From the NCBI RefSeq assembly GCF_028453695.1, contig NC_135775.1, positions 26,880,545 to 26,944,544 on the forward strand: a stretch of 64,000 nt of DNA, in the 5' to 3' direction. The notes under the pieces were generated by a model that saw only the letters and a program-made list of their open reading frames with translations, was not told the origin of the DNA and did no database searches. Below are positions 10,503 through 23,157 of this stretch, in pieces. The position numbers and the translations under genes were made by a program. Source of the stretch: Augochlora pura (taxonomy: Eukaryota; Arthropoda; Insecta; Hymenoptera; Halictidae). How positions within the stretch are numbered: position 1 is the stretch's first letter; each line of letters begins with the position of its first letter.

Positions 10503-11933
10503 GCAAGCCGACTGAAACCTATCTCGATCGCTTCTTCTAGGAATTGACATAAGGAAGTTTTCTCACAATCGTACCTTTCGGATACTTTATACCCACTCCA
10601 GAATTGGTTTTTCACGTACAGTTCATTGATCGCCTGTTGTTCGTCTTGAGAATAAGAACAGGTGGAAGGAGCAAACAAGAATAATAGCAAAAGATGTAAG
10701 AGACATCGATGGTCGGCAAGTAAAAAACCACTTGGCTTCGAATGACGAGACAGCCGAAAGTGGCCGGTCGATTTCGAATTGTCGAGGGAACGTTTCTTGA
10801 CCACGATCGACCATCCGTGTCGGAAATAATCGATACGGTTGATAGACGGTACATATTCGTACGAGGCCACGTTTTCGTCTCGCTTCGATCGCCACGAATT
10901 ATCTTCTCGATTCGATACGCCGAGAGATCTCCGATGAAAGAAAATCATCGGAAGGGCTTTGAAAATTGTTGACAGGAATCGCGTCTGGATTGGTAATCGA
11001 CTGAGGGATTTTTCGATTACGTGGATTAAGGCATTTTGTCGAGGACGAATGAAATTTCCGTTGATATCGAAGGGCTCAATCAATTTCTATCACGGTTTCC
11101 GCGGCACGAAGATGCAGTCGTTGGCTGTTGGCTATATCCAGTGCCGCGTTGCGGATCAGACGAACAGGTTTAGGCACGACATCGATTCTTATTATGAAAC
11201 TGATACAAATTCGTGAGTGTACCTCGCGAAATTGCACGAAGAACCAATTTGCTCGGAGCAGTGGTTGCCGTGGTCGCCGCGGAAATCTTCCGGTAGCATA
11301 AGCTAGCATTGTTCAATTTCCCGATTAGTCTGAGAAATGCAACGGTTTCGTAAGCTGCTAACGAATAAATCGGCTATAATCTATTTTCGGAAGTAACGTT
11401 TAACGTAACACTAAAGTGCCGCGAATGATTTTAATCCGTTCTTCGTGCTCGTGCAGCGAAATTCATTATGCAATATGGTAATTCGATGATTCGACGACAA
11501 CAAGCGAATTGAAAATCTTCGTAGGGCATAAACGATCTTAATTAAATGCAACGATCTTGTTTGAAGGTGAACCGATAATTGGTTTGGAGCAGCATCTGAA
11601 GTTTGATTACTTGTTTTCGGCATGGCCGTTGACTATAATTACAACTGTCCAGATGATAGCGCGAGGATTGATCTGGCGTCCGAACGGAGGAATCGTCGCA
11701 TCCACTATTATCATGTTCGATATCAGCGGCAGGAAGGAACACGAATATCCGGAGGTATACACGCGAGGGGAATGAGGAGAACGAGAATAAGAATAAGACG
11801 AAAAGGAGGAGGATTAAACGCGACTTGGAAACGACAAGGAAACTGCGGTGCGTCGGTAGCGGGTCATGAGATCGGTTCGCGTCGCGTTTAATTGACGGTT
11901 ATAAAATGTATCGGTGGAAAGGCGGCGGGGTGA

Positions 11934-11970
11934 GTGTGTATGTGTGTGTGTGTGGGGGGGGGGGGGGGGT
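11934..11970. repeat. (GT)n followed by a G homopolymer
   Basis: Alternating TG dinucleotides run directly into about 17 consecutive G. The G tract could form quadruplex structure and is prone to length change. Confidence 0.9.
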
Positions 11971-12539
11971 ATGGAGGGAGAGGAAGAGAGCATGCAATCG
12001 AGAATAATTTGAAGCGAGCAAGCTCCGAGGAGGAGAGCTGCGATACCGCGTGATTCCTATAATTTTCAGGGCTCGTGTTTGACAAAATAACAAGTGGGTG
12101 GGTGTCGGTTTTCACACCCGCGGCTCGGCGGGGCCTCTTCGGGGAATGTAAAAAAGGGCAGAACACGAAACCGGTCCCGATGGATCTTTGTTACGCTGCG
12201 GCCCCCGCGTCCTCTCGCGCCTGCACGGCTCCCAGCCTCCCTACCTTCCTGCCTGTGCGCCTCGCTTTGTCTCGCCTTGCTTCTCTAAACAAGGACCAAC
12301 TGATTCAGGATCGTAGCTAGCAAGAACCGAGCCCTCGTATACGACCTAGCTAATTTTCTCGTTCGGTCGCCGATCGTTTCTTTTCTAGAGAATGAAGCGC
12401 GTTGCGAAATTAGGGACGCGTCTTGCCATCTGGTTCGAATACGTCATCTTTTGCGCGGTCGCGACAAAAACAAAGCCAAAAATTCAGTAGCTTTTCCAAG
12501 TACGGCACGAATTTGTATAACAATTTGTCGCTGTAGGCA

Positions 12540-12587
12540 GATAGGATAGGGTAGAGTAGGATAGGATAGGCTAGGATAAGATAGGAG
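12540..12587. repeat. imperfect pentanucleotide (TAGGA)n minisatellite
   Basis: Variants of TAGGA, TAGGG and TAGAG repeat for about 48 nt. TAGGATAGGATAGG is the clearest core. Confidence 0.85.
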
Positions 12588-14112
12588 GGTCACCGGTCGG
12601 GAGAGGCTCGTTTCCTTTTCTACCGTGGAGGGCCGTTTCTCTCGGTCTCCGAATCGCAGTCGACCGCTTCGATCGGTGGCCCCAATTCACACCTGACTTT
12701 TAGCGATAAAAGCCAACTCTAAAGATATCGTTATCCCGGTCGAGCACACCACACGAGCCACGCTCCACGCTCGACTCGACCCGAGGAAAGGAAACAGTTA
12801 TCGTGGCAGGTAGCCCGCTCTTACGCGCTTAATTGAGCGAATTCATTTCGTCCCGTGTCCTTACCCTCTCTCATTTTGCTGCTAAACGTTGTCCGGACTC
12901 CGATTTATGCCACATCGAAATCATAGATCGATCGTCGATCTCGGAGGCTCGCTATCCGTAGGAAAGCGTATTCTTTATTCTTTTCTCGTTTCAGAATATA
13001 AAAAGAGGCGATGAAGAGAGTAAGGCGAATAATGGGAATCCGCGCAACTAGATTGCGCCTGGACAATGGCCTGAAAAGTCACTTACAAGGAGGCGCCACT
13101 TAAAAGCAACGCGGAAAGATCAAGGGTCAAAGGAGAGGGAAGTTTAAGAATTCCAAGCGAAATTCTTAGGAAGATTCGCAATAGCGGCTGGTAATGGAAT
13201 CTGCATAAGTAAACGGCAACGTAATCTCTCGTGCCGGATTGCAACAGCAGTAGCAGAAGAGGACCAAGAATTTCGGGAATCGGTGACAGTGTGCGACAAT
13301 TTCGTGATGCATGTGTGTTTCCTCTCGGATACTTGCTCACGGCGAACGTTCGCTCTTCTCGAGCTGTTAGCCCCCATAGTAGGATCGAATACGAAGGATG
13401 GACGAGCGCACCGGTTCCGCCCCTATCCGATAAATAGACACAATTACGATCGATTATACAATGCGCCGTCCTACCAACTAATCTTAATCAAGGAACGTTT
13501 GAGCGATGCGCGACGTACAGCACTCGACTCGAAAGCGAGGTAATTCGAGGCAAGTCCAAGTATTGTTCGCCCGAGGAAGCCTCCAGGGCTGGAAAACACG
13601 TGTACGCATACATGCACGGAACGTGAGACGACTCTCCTCACAGATGGTTGGAAGTTGGATTTGGGATTATTTTGTGCCGAAACGCCAACGCCACATGGAG
13701 TTCTCGGTTTCGACCTAGTCGAGTAACGAGTAAGCTGTAGTAGCTAAAACTATATGGGACTCCGACCGAAACCGTATCTAAAGGATAACTCGTTTTACCT
13801 CGCTTTAACTCGTTTCCAGGCGCGGTGAACCGTGTGGGACGGAGCGCGGGGTGTTGAAATTAGACGTGCACGAGCCTGGAGCAAATGTTGCGGTTGAATA
13901 GAAGCGGGGCTGATGCGGTCGGAGGGACGAGGATCGACCCAAACTTACGAATGCCGCGGCACGTTGAGGCCCAGACGTAGATTTCGCTCTTTTGTGGCTC
14001 CGTACGACGTCGGGCCGCCGAATGAAATATACTTCCAGTTCGTACGGCCCTCGTAACTGGCGCCGAACGGATCGAGATTTCGGCCCCGTCAGGGCCGACC
14101 GTACTTACATGC

Positions 14113-14115
<3 letters not shown>

Positions 14116-14156
<41 letters not shown>
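14116..14156. repeat. (CT)n microsatellite
   Basis: About 20 uninterrupted CT units. Confidence 0.95.
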
Positions 14157-14159
<3 letters not shown>

Positions 14160-16594
14160 TTCGTCTATCTTTTGTTGTCTCTCGGTTTCACTCCGGTTCG
14201 AGTTTATTTTCTGGTTGGTTCGTTCGTCGACCGGAGCGAGAACGCGTTAAAGTTAAACGATCCCCGAGACTATCGGCTTACGGCCCCCCTAATCCACCGG
14301 TTCCTCCTTCGAAGCGCCTTTCTAATTTCTCATTGCTCTTTTACCGGCGTTGCGCTTTGGACGGTCCGACAAGACTCGAACAGCGTACTAATTTCGGCGG
14401 TGAATATAAACAATTAGTTTTACCCTTATTTCATATTACATGTATACGAGTTATACAAGGTTATTAATATTCTAGGTCTCGAAGTTTCAAGACGCCAATA
14501 CTTCAATACTGCCTCAAAAGTAGTTTTGTGCGGATATGGAAATTGAACAATTGAGTATTGGCCATAAACGATTGTTTCTCGGGTCACTGCGCAGTTGCAA
14601 CGACACATCGAGACGCAGCCTTTTTCTTTCTTTCTATCGGCTCACGGGCTGTCTCTGAGTGAAATATACTTGCTCCTTACTCCGAGAGCAATGCGAAACG
14701 AATGGATCGTGATTTTGGGCGTTCTTCGGACCCTCTTCTTGCTTCATTGTTGGTCATTGTCGCGGTCGCGACACCTCGGAGCCAGGAATGCTCGGATCTC
14801 GAAACTCGGAACGTGACGGAGCGAGGCAAGGCGAGATCTCCGTCGCCCGTCGCTGCATAAACGAATAAGGGTTCGCAGAAAAGAACCGACCGATTCTAAT
14901 CCTGAAATCCGGTTTCAAACGCGTCGGATTGTCCCGCGCGGTCTTCTTTTTTCGTTAACACGAGACTCGAAGTCCAGTCTCTGCCCCGGTGGGCCCGCGT
15001 CCACGATGACGCATCTCTACATATGTGAATGCTTCTTCAAAAGTTTTCGATATCGATGGTACCGACCGATCCGATGAAGCTGTCAAATTAATAGAGTCGG
15101 TGGACGTTTGCCTGCTGTCGAAGGCAACCGGACGTGTAACGACGTTGTTCACGGTACATGATACTGCGATAACTATGCAAGCTGCTTTATCTCATAAGTT
15201 CTTCTCGAGTAAGCATAATAGTACCGCTCTCTTCTGCTAATCTCACGTAGGTGTCAACGCGCGATAACGAGGCGAACGCACGTGGCGATCACTTTTCTCC
15301 GAAGCGCAATTTTTTAATCGAATAACACGGCATCGAGTTAACGCGTCCGTCTTCGTATCCCCTCACGGTAGTTGGTCGGGTGGAAGGTATTGAATGCGAA
15401 CGCGGAACATTCATTTTCTGCTTGTCCCTTTTCGCAACGCTTCTCTTTCCCTCTCCCAGAGATAACACGGATAACGTTGACTTTCGTCGGCGACTCGGTC
15501 GTGCTGTAGGAAATATTATTCCAAAAAAGGTTCTCTTCGTAACGAATACTTGAGATAATTAATGGTGAATGCGAGCGATCGAATCATCGCCGCCTATCGT
15601 TACCTGTCGCGTACGCTTTACCGTATACTGCAGCCAGTAGACGGTACACAGAGTTTGGAACATACGCGCGTCTACTCGGCGTCGACAGCAATTAACCAGA
15701 CGATGCGGCGACTATTTCTAGCAATTAGCGATAGGCAGTTAGTCGGCTCGAGGAAGGAGCATTCTTTGTTCACCTCAACTCCGTCCACTTGTGTTTCCGC
15801 GATGCGATTCGTACGAAGAGAAATTGCGATAATTCTTGCGGCACCCAGTTCGAGGATGTCCGCCGACTTCGAAGATGACAGGTTCGTTCGTTGTAAACAA
15901 ATCTGACCTATACAGATATAGTTGCTCCTTCACCGGCGGTTGGAGGGATTAATTGACCCGTTGACTAGTATTCTCGCTGGGAAGCAACGCTCGTCGGACC
16001 TTGCTAGCTGTGACCGAGGTTTGCGATCGTTCGCACATACGATACGAAGCGATGGAACCGGCGACGTTGAATGGATTGCGAATCTAACGTTTACTCGATT
16101 CGTCTCCGAATCGAGCGATGACTGCGACCGATCGAGAACATAGAATTGTAGAAAGTCCGAGCACATACGGCTCCTTGGACAGAAGAGATCCCTCCGCTCG
16201 TCGCACCGACGCGGCACGGCACATCCCGCGTATACTGACAGTGATAGAAGACAATGTTAAACTGCGACGAGATTCCATAAAAGTGTCGGAGGGAATCATC
16301 TCTAAAAATATAGTGATCGACGTCCTTACGCGAGCGAGCCGACTGGCGCGCCGCGAATCAATCTACGGATTCTGGATCGGTGGAAAAGGCGAAATCGCGC
16401 GCGCAACAGTGGACAGGTTCTCCGTGGAAATTGTTGCGTCGAGTGTCTACTCGTGCGTAGAGCGATGGTCCAAGCAGCCGAGCAACCGAGCAACTGATCG
16501 TGGTTCGCCGGAGCAGGGAATCGGTCGAAGCTCCGCGCACCACTTTTCCTGTGCACAATATGCCTTTGTCCAGGGAAGGGAACAGGCTTCGTTA
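14157..16594. other. gene-poor region with no supported coding exon
   Basis: Only motif-free ORFs on either strand. No RNA gene, promoter or repeat array beyond the flanking microsatellites was recognised. Confidence 0.4.
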
Positions 16595-16717
16595 ATGGCT
16601 ATTCGATTACGATCCACAGTGGTTGCTCTGTGGCTGTTACTTTTTACATTCCGCGGGCGTATCGTTTGCTCGCAACCTTTCCCTGGATATCTTTTTACGC
16701 TCGCTGAAAACGGAGAT
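16595..16717 (+). CDS. candidate signal-peptide exon (possible distal first exon)
   Basis: ATG opens MAIRLRSTVVALWLLLFTF, then RGRIVCSQPFPGYL, which has the n-, h- and c-regions of a secretory signal peptide with a plausible cut after VCS. The ORF runs on to ENGD, where GGAGAT/GTACAG could be a donor; an earlier, weaker GT lies inside CGGGC/GTATCG. It stands isolated in a gene-poor region 8.4 kb upstream of the thickveins receptor exon, on the same strand. The weaker donor leaves phase 1, which would fit the thickveins exon at 25083. No product is recognised from the mature part. It may be a chance ORF. Confidence 0.25.
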
Positions 16718-17312
16718 GTACAGATAAATAGGACGATTTACGCTCGGTTCATGGTCTGAACAATGGCGGGAAGAATAAATCGATTTTATTTTCGACAGAT
16801 TTCGAGGGGTGGACCAACGTTGTTCTGCGCGTTGATCGATCGCGGAACGCCGTGGCTCGCGGCGTCGCTTCCGTGCCGAGAGTTTCGAGTTGAACACGCT
16901 ACGTTAGCAATTAACCGGTAATCCGATATCGACAGTAGTACCGGAGTGACGAAGAATGTAACGAAGCGCGACGCGTACCGCTAACCGCATACGCGAGAGC
17001 CAGTTGCAAACGGTCGCGCGGACTCGCGCGGAGCTTCGCGTGTAAATGCACGCTTCGGCGTGTTAATGTTTGAAAGCGCAGCGTGACGCGCGCCCCCGTC
17101 GCGTGCATGCACGCCGACCGACTCCACTCCCGGCGCACGACTCTCGATTCTCGATCGGCCTGACTCTGGTCCGGCCGCCTGGCTCGATCGGTTTTCCTTC
17201 GACTCTCGTTCGATTCGATCGCCGAAACGGCGCCGTTCAAGTGCATATGTACCACTTTCGAATCACACGGCACCGCCTTTCTCTCGGATACTTCTCCCGT
17301 TTTCTGCTACTC

Positions 17313-17316
17313 TACT

Positions 17317-17348
<32 letters not shown>

Positions 17349-17393
17349 ACACACGCGCGCGCGCGCAATCTCTCTCTCTCTCTCTCTCTCCCC
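17313..17393. repeat. compound (CT)n-(CA)n-(CG)n-(CT)n microsatellite
   Basis: CT units, then CACACA, a GCGCGCGC block and a second CT tract. The alternating purine-pyrimidine centre could adopt Z-DNA. Confidence 0.93.
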
Positions 17394-18949
17394 CAGGCTC
17401 CGTAAATCGGCTGTCTTCTAATTACAATTAGTCACCGACGTAAGCGATGCTCAAACATCAAGGACTCCAAAGCCTCTCGTTGCGTTCTCAATGTTAATTG
17501 CAACAGCTTCGCCGCTTGTTTTTTAATTCCGATCTGATCGTTATCGTGTATGCGGCGGAAGGTTTCATTATATCTTTCCTGCTCGTTCCCTTCGCTTTAC
17601 AGCGAGTATAATGCAAGCACGGTGCAATCGTGTCTCGATAAGCGCTTGCGCTTATCCATTTGGATCGCAATCTCGCGTGGGATCCGGTTCAGCGATTTCC
17701 TCGCATCGATAGTCAAAGAACTGCGCGCGGTCTTGAGGAAAAGGACGATTTGTTCGAACGTTTCGAGAATCGAGAAGGTCTCTCGGATCCGCTATCTTCG
17801 CTTGCTCGATTCTCCGAAGAGGAAGATTCACGATTCTAGCCGGGTTCTAGTTTCCGCGATGACGTGCCACGCATAGACATTCGCGGCTTTCCAAGGAGCC
17901 ACTCTCCTCCGACCCTTCCCGTAAGTTCTGGTCACGGCATCCGCTCGTTTTGCAGCATCGGTGCGAACTGCGAACGCTTTACGGGTATGTCCGATAGCAG
18001 AGAACACAGAGCAGAGCACAAGGGAAAGAGAGAAACCAAGAGATCTTCCTCTCTGGGACCGTGGTGGTCGCGGCGCGCCGCTTCGCGGCACGTTGGCGCC
18101 CGTGGGGCGCCGTCTCGCACTCTCTGCAAGCCACTGGCCGCTAGCCGCTAGCCGCTAACCACTAGCGTAGTAGGCCGACAGCTCGGGGATCTCTGTTTCT
18201 CATTGTCAAGAATGTAGCCTCGAATCGAAATCGAGCTTCCGAGAGTCCCGTCTTTGAAAGGATCTAGATCGGAGCCTTTATTAAATATTTCTGCAACTCG
18301 ATGCATCCGAGACAATGGAGTTGTTTCGCAGATTTTACTCGGTTCGGAACCAGAAACCGTGTTACGAATCGCAAATGGTTTACGTATCGAGGAACGGCGT
18401 GCGTAACAACAGGTAAGTCACTTGCCGCGATCGGACAATACCGAGAAGACAGTGACTAGAGCTTATTAAAAGGATAGATCTCTGTAATTGCGCTAATTAA
18501 ATGGAAAGTTGAACATCGAAAATCGTTGATCGGACCGCTCTTCGCCGGCTAATTTTCTTCCACATGGTTAGATCTTCTCAGTGGTCCCGCCCACATCGCT
18601 CGCGTCCCCGCAGATATTGGTGCACGGATGGTTGCAAGCACTTAGGATCAAAGGGCCGCGGATTGTAATTGTGCTATTGTACACGCGTGGCGTATGATAT
18701 TTACAGTACAGTACATGTATCTCGATAGAGCTGATCGAGAATGAGAGAGAAGAGGCGACTATTCGAAACGAAGAAAAGATCCGCCTCGTAAGTTATCGTC
18801 GCTTGTCGTATGCTTTTATTGCCAGACTTTCAATTTTCGAGGAACTTGGTCGCAGTCGCAGACGAGGATAAAATTCGCATGCGTTCATCTCGATCTCGAT
18901 CGTGGTTCGATCGGGGTACCATGAATCGGAGATACAGACTTGATACGTG

Positions 18950-18982
18950 CCGTGGCGTGGCGTGGCGTAGCGTGGCACGTTA
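18950..18982. repeat. (TGGCG)n-type short tandem repeat
   Basis: GCGTGGCGTGGCGTAGCGTGG, an imperfect pentamer array. Confidence 0.75.
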
Positions 18983-19189
18983 CCGTGTGCGTATATCTCT
19001 TTCTCGCTTCCTCCCTGTCTTTATATAGATTACAGAGAGGGTCGGGTTCGGCCATCCTTGTCTGGGAGCCGAGTTGGCACGAAGCGTTCCCCCAGAAAAC
19101 GGTGAATCCCCACCCGTGGCAAGCCGGAGACCGACGAAGTCGAGCGGCCTGCGCTCTGATGCTTGCTGTCGTTGTCGTTGTCGCTGCCG

Positions 19190-19247
19190 CTGCCTCTGCC
19201 TCTACCTCTACCTCTACCTCTACCTCTGCCTCTGCCTCTGCCTCTGA
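19190..19247. repeat. (CTCTRC)n hexanucleotide repeat
   Basis: About nine CTCTGC or CTCTAC units with shifting variants. In one frame it reads as Ala/Ser-Thr dipeptides, producing spurious ORFs on both strands. Confidence 0.9.
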
Positions 19248-19733
19248 TGCCGACGCTGACTGCTCTACGTCACAGTGAAGTATGTGCTCTCGAGTGTAGA
19301 AAATGGCTGCGCACTCCGCTACCCCGGGTCGGCGCGGATGTAAATACGGCCTGTGGATCGGCCTGGGAGTGTTTATCGCGAGACTCGTCGGTGGTGAGTA
19401 GATTCGTGGCTGATTTCCTCGTGGTCGCGCGAGCAAACACGATCAAACGTGATCAAACGTGAACACAACCGTGTGTGTCGTGCGGTACACAACGGACGAA
19501 TCGATCGGATGCGGATTCTCGACCCGATTCGCTGTCTTCTGGTGCTAACTCCGGTACTCTTGGACTGCCCTTTGACTGCTACTTCAACTGCTACTTCGGT
19601 TGCTTCTTCGACTACTCCTTCGACCGATCTGTCTCTTTTCCGACTCTGCCCGTCTTCTGCCGCACAGATGTCCAGTGCCCCGCTGATCTCTTTCTCTCAC
19701 TTCGTCGATTCATCGATTCGTCGCAGGTCCCCC

Positions 19734-19759
19734 TGAGAGAGAGAGAGAGAGAGAGAGAC
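19734..19759. repeat. (GA)n microsatellite
   Basis: About 13 GA units. It is followed at about 19783-19800 by a short GTC-rich stretch. Confidence 0.93.
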
Positions 19760-22423
19760 CAGGGTATCGTCGACGAAACATCGTCATCGTCGTCGTCGTC
19801 CGCACTATCCGCGAAAGATCTGACGCGACCTCGATCGCGCCTTCGTGTCTTCCAATCTTCGTCACAAATCTGTGCGGAACCTGAATGATCCTTTAATATG
19901 ACACTTTCCGTGGATAGAGCCAGTCTTCTCCGCGAAAAGGCGGGCTCCGTCTCTATTATTGTCGCATGATCGGTATGTTCTCGCGAATGGAATTCCATTG
20001 CCAAACGCATCCGCGGCTTTTCTATTCCGTTTTTCCATTTTCTTTTTCTCGATTTACCCTCGCCCCGGAGAAATCAGAAGAAAAAGAGCGTGTTCGTTCG
20101 AACGAGAGAGAAAGAGTGAGAACGGAAGAGTGGGGAAGAGCGAGAACGAGCAACAGAGAAAGATGAAGAGAGGTTAGACGCTAAGGTTAGGCACTGAAAT
20201 ACCAGTACCAGTGGTGCTGGGAGTCTCGCTGTTTCTGATGCCTCGAGTAGTCTCGGTCCCGGCCTCGGTGCTGATTCGCTCCCAGTGTTCCGACCTTTTT
20301 CCGTTTTTCTTCGTTTTTTCCGTTCCCTGCCCAAAGGGAACTATATAGTCGCGGCATCGTACGCTACATCCCCATGGATTAATTTTAGCCACACTTAAAG
20401 TTGCTTTCTCAAAAAACGACCACTCACGTCCGATCAAATCCCTGGAATTTTTCTTTTCTCTCAATTTCATTAATTTGCGTCGACTTCCTATTTCTGGTAT
20501 TACTTCTAATGAAATTGTGTCCGCCGACACATTGTTCTCAGCTAAACGAGACAACGAACGAAACAAATGGTAATAAATCTATTGGCATTCATGCACGTGG
20601 TTCAATCTGCACGGAATGCAGTTTGTCGCTGATTTACGGTAGCAATTGGTCTACCGCAGTAACGAGTACGAAATGTTACCATCTTTTTTTATTGGTCGAT
20701 ACAAACGAAATCATGAACTGTTCACGTAAGCATCGTTTTAATATGAGCGCGGCAACAATACCGGTGTTTCGAGCCGTGTCACATGAGAACTCCATATGGT
20801 GACTGGTCTACTTCTATGTACACAGAGGTCGTGACCGTGATTTACGATACCGAATATGTATATCGCATCGTAAAATGCGAATAAAAAAAATTTAATCGAT
20901 TTTGGTGGAACAGACAGCATTTTCTGACGAGTGAGGAGGAAAAGCGTCGAATGTGAACGCGAATCGGTACGCAGCTTCCAACTTTATTGACGAACAACCT
21001 GCCTCTTTCGACTAACGAGTTCCCCTAGATTAACGCGGCAACGAGTGACTGTAGGATTGGATTACCGTCGACTGATTGTCCTTCCACGAAAACTATGCTG
21101 GTAATATTGTTACGCGTACACGCAAAGTTGTTTTCACCGCGGTTCTCAGATGCGTTATTCATCGCGCGCAAATGCAACCTGCAATTACGCTCGATGTATG
21201 CGCCAGCCAAAAACACATATCGTCGTGAACCACGCTCTGCAGTCGTCGTACTCTCTAATTTCCGTCGCCGAACTAGTAGAGCTGCGAACTCGGTTCGATG
21301 TATGTCAGACTCATTTAACACCAGGATACCTGCATCGCGATACGTGTTTTCGATACAGCAGTCAACGCAAGAGAAAGTATCGTGGTACTATATAGATGTC
21401 CGAATGGTCCCTTTGAATTACGTTTTCTGCGAACGATGCGTCTTCAAACGTGCGATCTCCTCCATTTGTAGCAATTCTATTTATACACAATTGTTCTGCT
21501 ATTTGTGTAAACCAAAAAGTATCTCATCCATAAATAAATGAAACAATACTAATGATAATAATAATGAAAATTTCGATCACGATTTCGAACAGAAAAATTG
21601 GTAGAATCCGCTCGAACGATTGCGAGTTGTTCTGATGGTTGGCAGTCTGCCCGCGAACTCGTCACGATAAATACAGTAAATATTCATTGACCAAATTGCT
21701 GAACGGACCGGACTCAGTTGACAAATGCTCCAACACTTTGAAACAAGTGCCTTCTCCTCACGCTTGAGTCAGTTTACCGGCCCGAAACGGCCGGTTAATT
21801 GGCGCGAACGCGCTCCTTCGATCACGAAAGACCATGCCCTTCTCTGTCTCCTTTCTTCAACTCTCCAATTTTCGTACTTTTATTCTTGGCGTGGTAAAAA
21901 AACAGGTGAAACGAACTATTTCCAGAGTTCCCAGCACTCCATTCTCTCTCGCTCTCGTTCGTCGTGAAATTTCGGTTTAATTATCGGGCTACTTAATTAT
22001 CGAGTGATCTGGGCAATTACGACAATCGTTCGCGTTTACTCTAAAATGCGGTTCAAGGATCTGTTTTCAGTGTAAAATTTTCAGAACTCTCGACCTGATG
22101 TATTTGTTTGACGCGAAACTATGTGTCAGGCTGTAATGTCCGCTTGATTTTTTAACGAACAAGTCGTGCAGTACCGATTTCCTGGAGGTTGTAGGTGTGG
22201 AACGCTAACTTATCACTGATATTGCTCTTTGCCACGCTGATAAGCAGCGTGACTGGTTGTAACGCAGCGACGTGCGATTCATTGAATCCTTCTCACGAGA
22301 TTACGACCGACTACGCGATTGTTTCGCTAAAAACTATTGGTATGACTCGACGACACTCGGTATCCTCGGTTCGACGTTCGGTATCCTCTTCGTTTCGCGT
22401 TCTCTTTCGCAAAAAGAAACGCG

Positions 22424-22459
22424 TTCGTCTCGTCTCGTCTCGTCTCGTCTCGTCTCCTA
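22424..22459. repeat. (TCTCG)n pentanucleotide repeat
   Basis: Tandem CGTCT/TCTCG units. The same pentamer forms a longer array at about 49488-49615. Confidence 0.9.
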
Positions 22460-23124
22460 CGGAGTTGTGTTTCCTTTTCTTCTTTCTCGGTTCTCTTTTC
22501 CCGTTGCAACGTGTCGTGTCCTTCGTTACACGCCGAGTGCAGCTGTAGATTTCTATTAGCGACCGCCAGTAAATTCTCTACGATGCGCTGCTTCTGCATT
22601 GAACAATTTAATTCATTGAAGGAACATCGTCGATGGAAAAGTACACTACGGACGTGTAGTTTTCGTTTGGTCTCTCAAGATATTGCTTGCCGGACCAGGG
22701 TACACATAGATTCGAAAAGTTCTTAATAAGAGTTCCTAATAAAATCCTTCCTCCGCTACCGGCAGATTCTGCGACACTTCCTTAAAGGGTGATTATTTAT
22801 AATTATTACTCCAACGAACCAGTTTCTTCCAAAGTTTGATTGGACTTTTTTAGAAATTCATTTATTTCTTACTTTAGCTAGAGCTCAGTAAAATATTCAT
22901 ACGGATTGATACGTCTACATGTCTGCCCTATTTATAGTTTTAATTATAATTGTAATTCTGTTTCTTCCTTCTTTGTATTGCTTTTCTTACTCTTTTGCTT
23001 CTCATTTGTAACATTTATTGATTCCATATATTTTTTTCTATTTTTATTGTTATTGTTGTTTGCTAGTCTCTATTTTTTATATTGTGTATAACAAAGGATT
23101 GTTTCCCATTGATTTCAATAAAAT

Positions 23125-23157
23125 TCTAATCTAATCTAATCTAATCTAATGTAATCT
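23125..23157. repeat. (TAATC)n pentanucleotide repeat
   Basis: Six TCTAA/TAATC units, the last with one substitution. Confidence 0.9.

Larger units (their letters stand above)
10503..14115. other. gene-poor region with no supported coding exon
   Basis: Mixed GC content with scattered ORFs lacking protein motifs. A 215-codon minus-strand ORF (11083-10436) holds a Leu-rich hydrophobic segment followed by DEQQAINELYVKNQFW and several Cys, but its end runs into the dispersed repeat. It is not called as a gene. If thickveins has distant first exons, this could be promoter-side sequence. Confidence 0.4.

Noticed and set aside
10436..11083. 215-codon minus-strand ORF with Leu-rich segment
   Set aside because: It ends in a dispersed repeat, and only part of it looks protein-like. 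Kept as a finding, not a gene.
20401..20802. 133-codon ORF with many N-x-T/S triplets
   Set aside because: No domain and no clear signal peptide or splice context. Considered a chance open frame.
22195..22548. Signal-peptide-like ORF opening WNANLSLILLFATLISS
   Set aside because: It has no ATG, opens right after a stop-containing stretch, and runs into the TCTCG repeat. No usable splice context was found.
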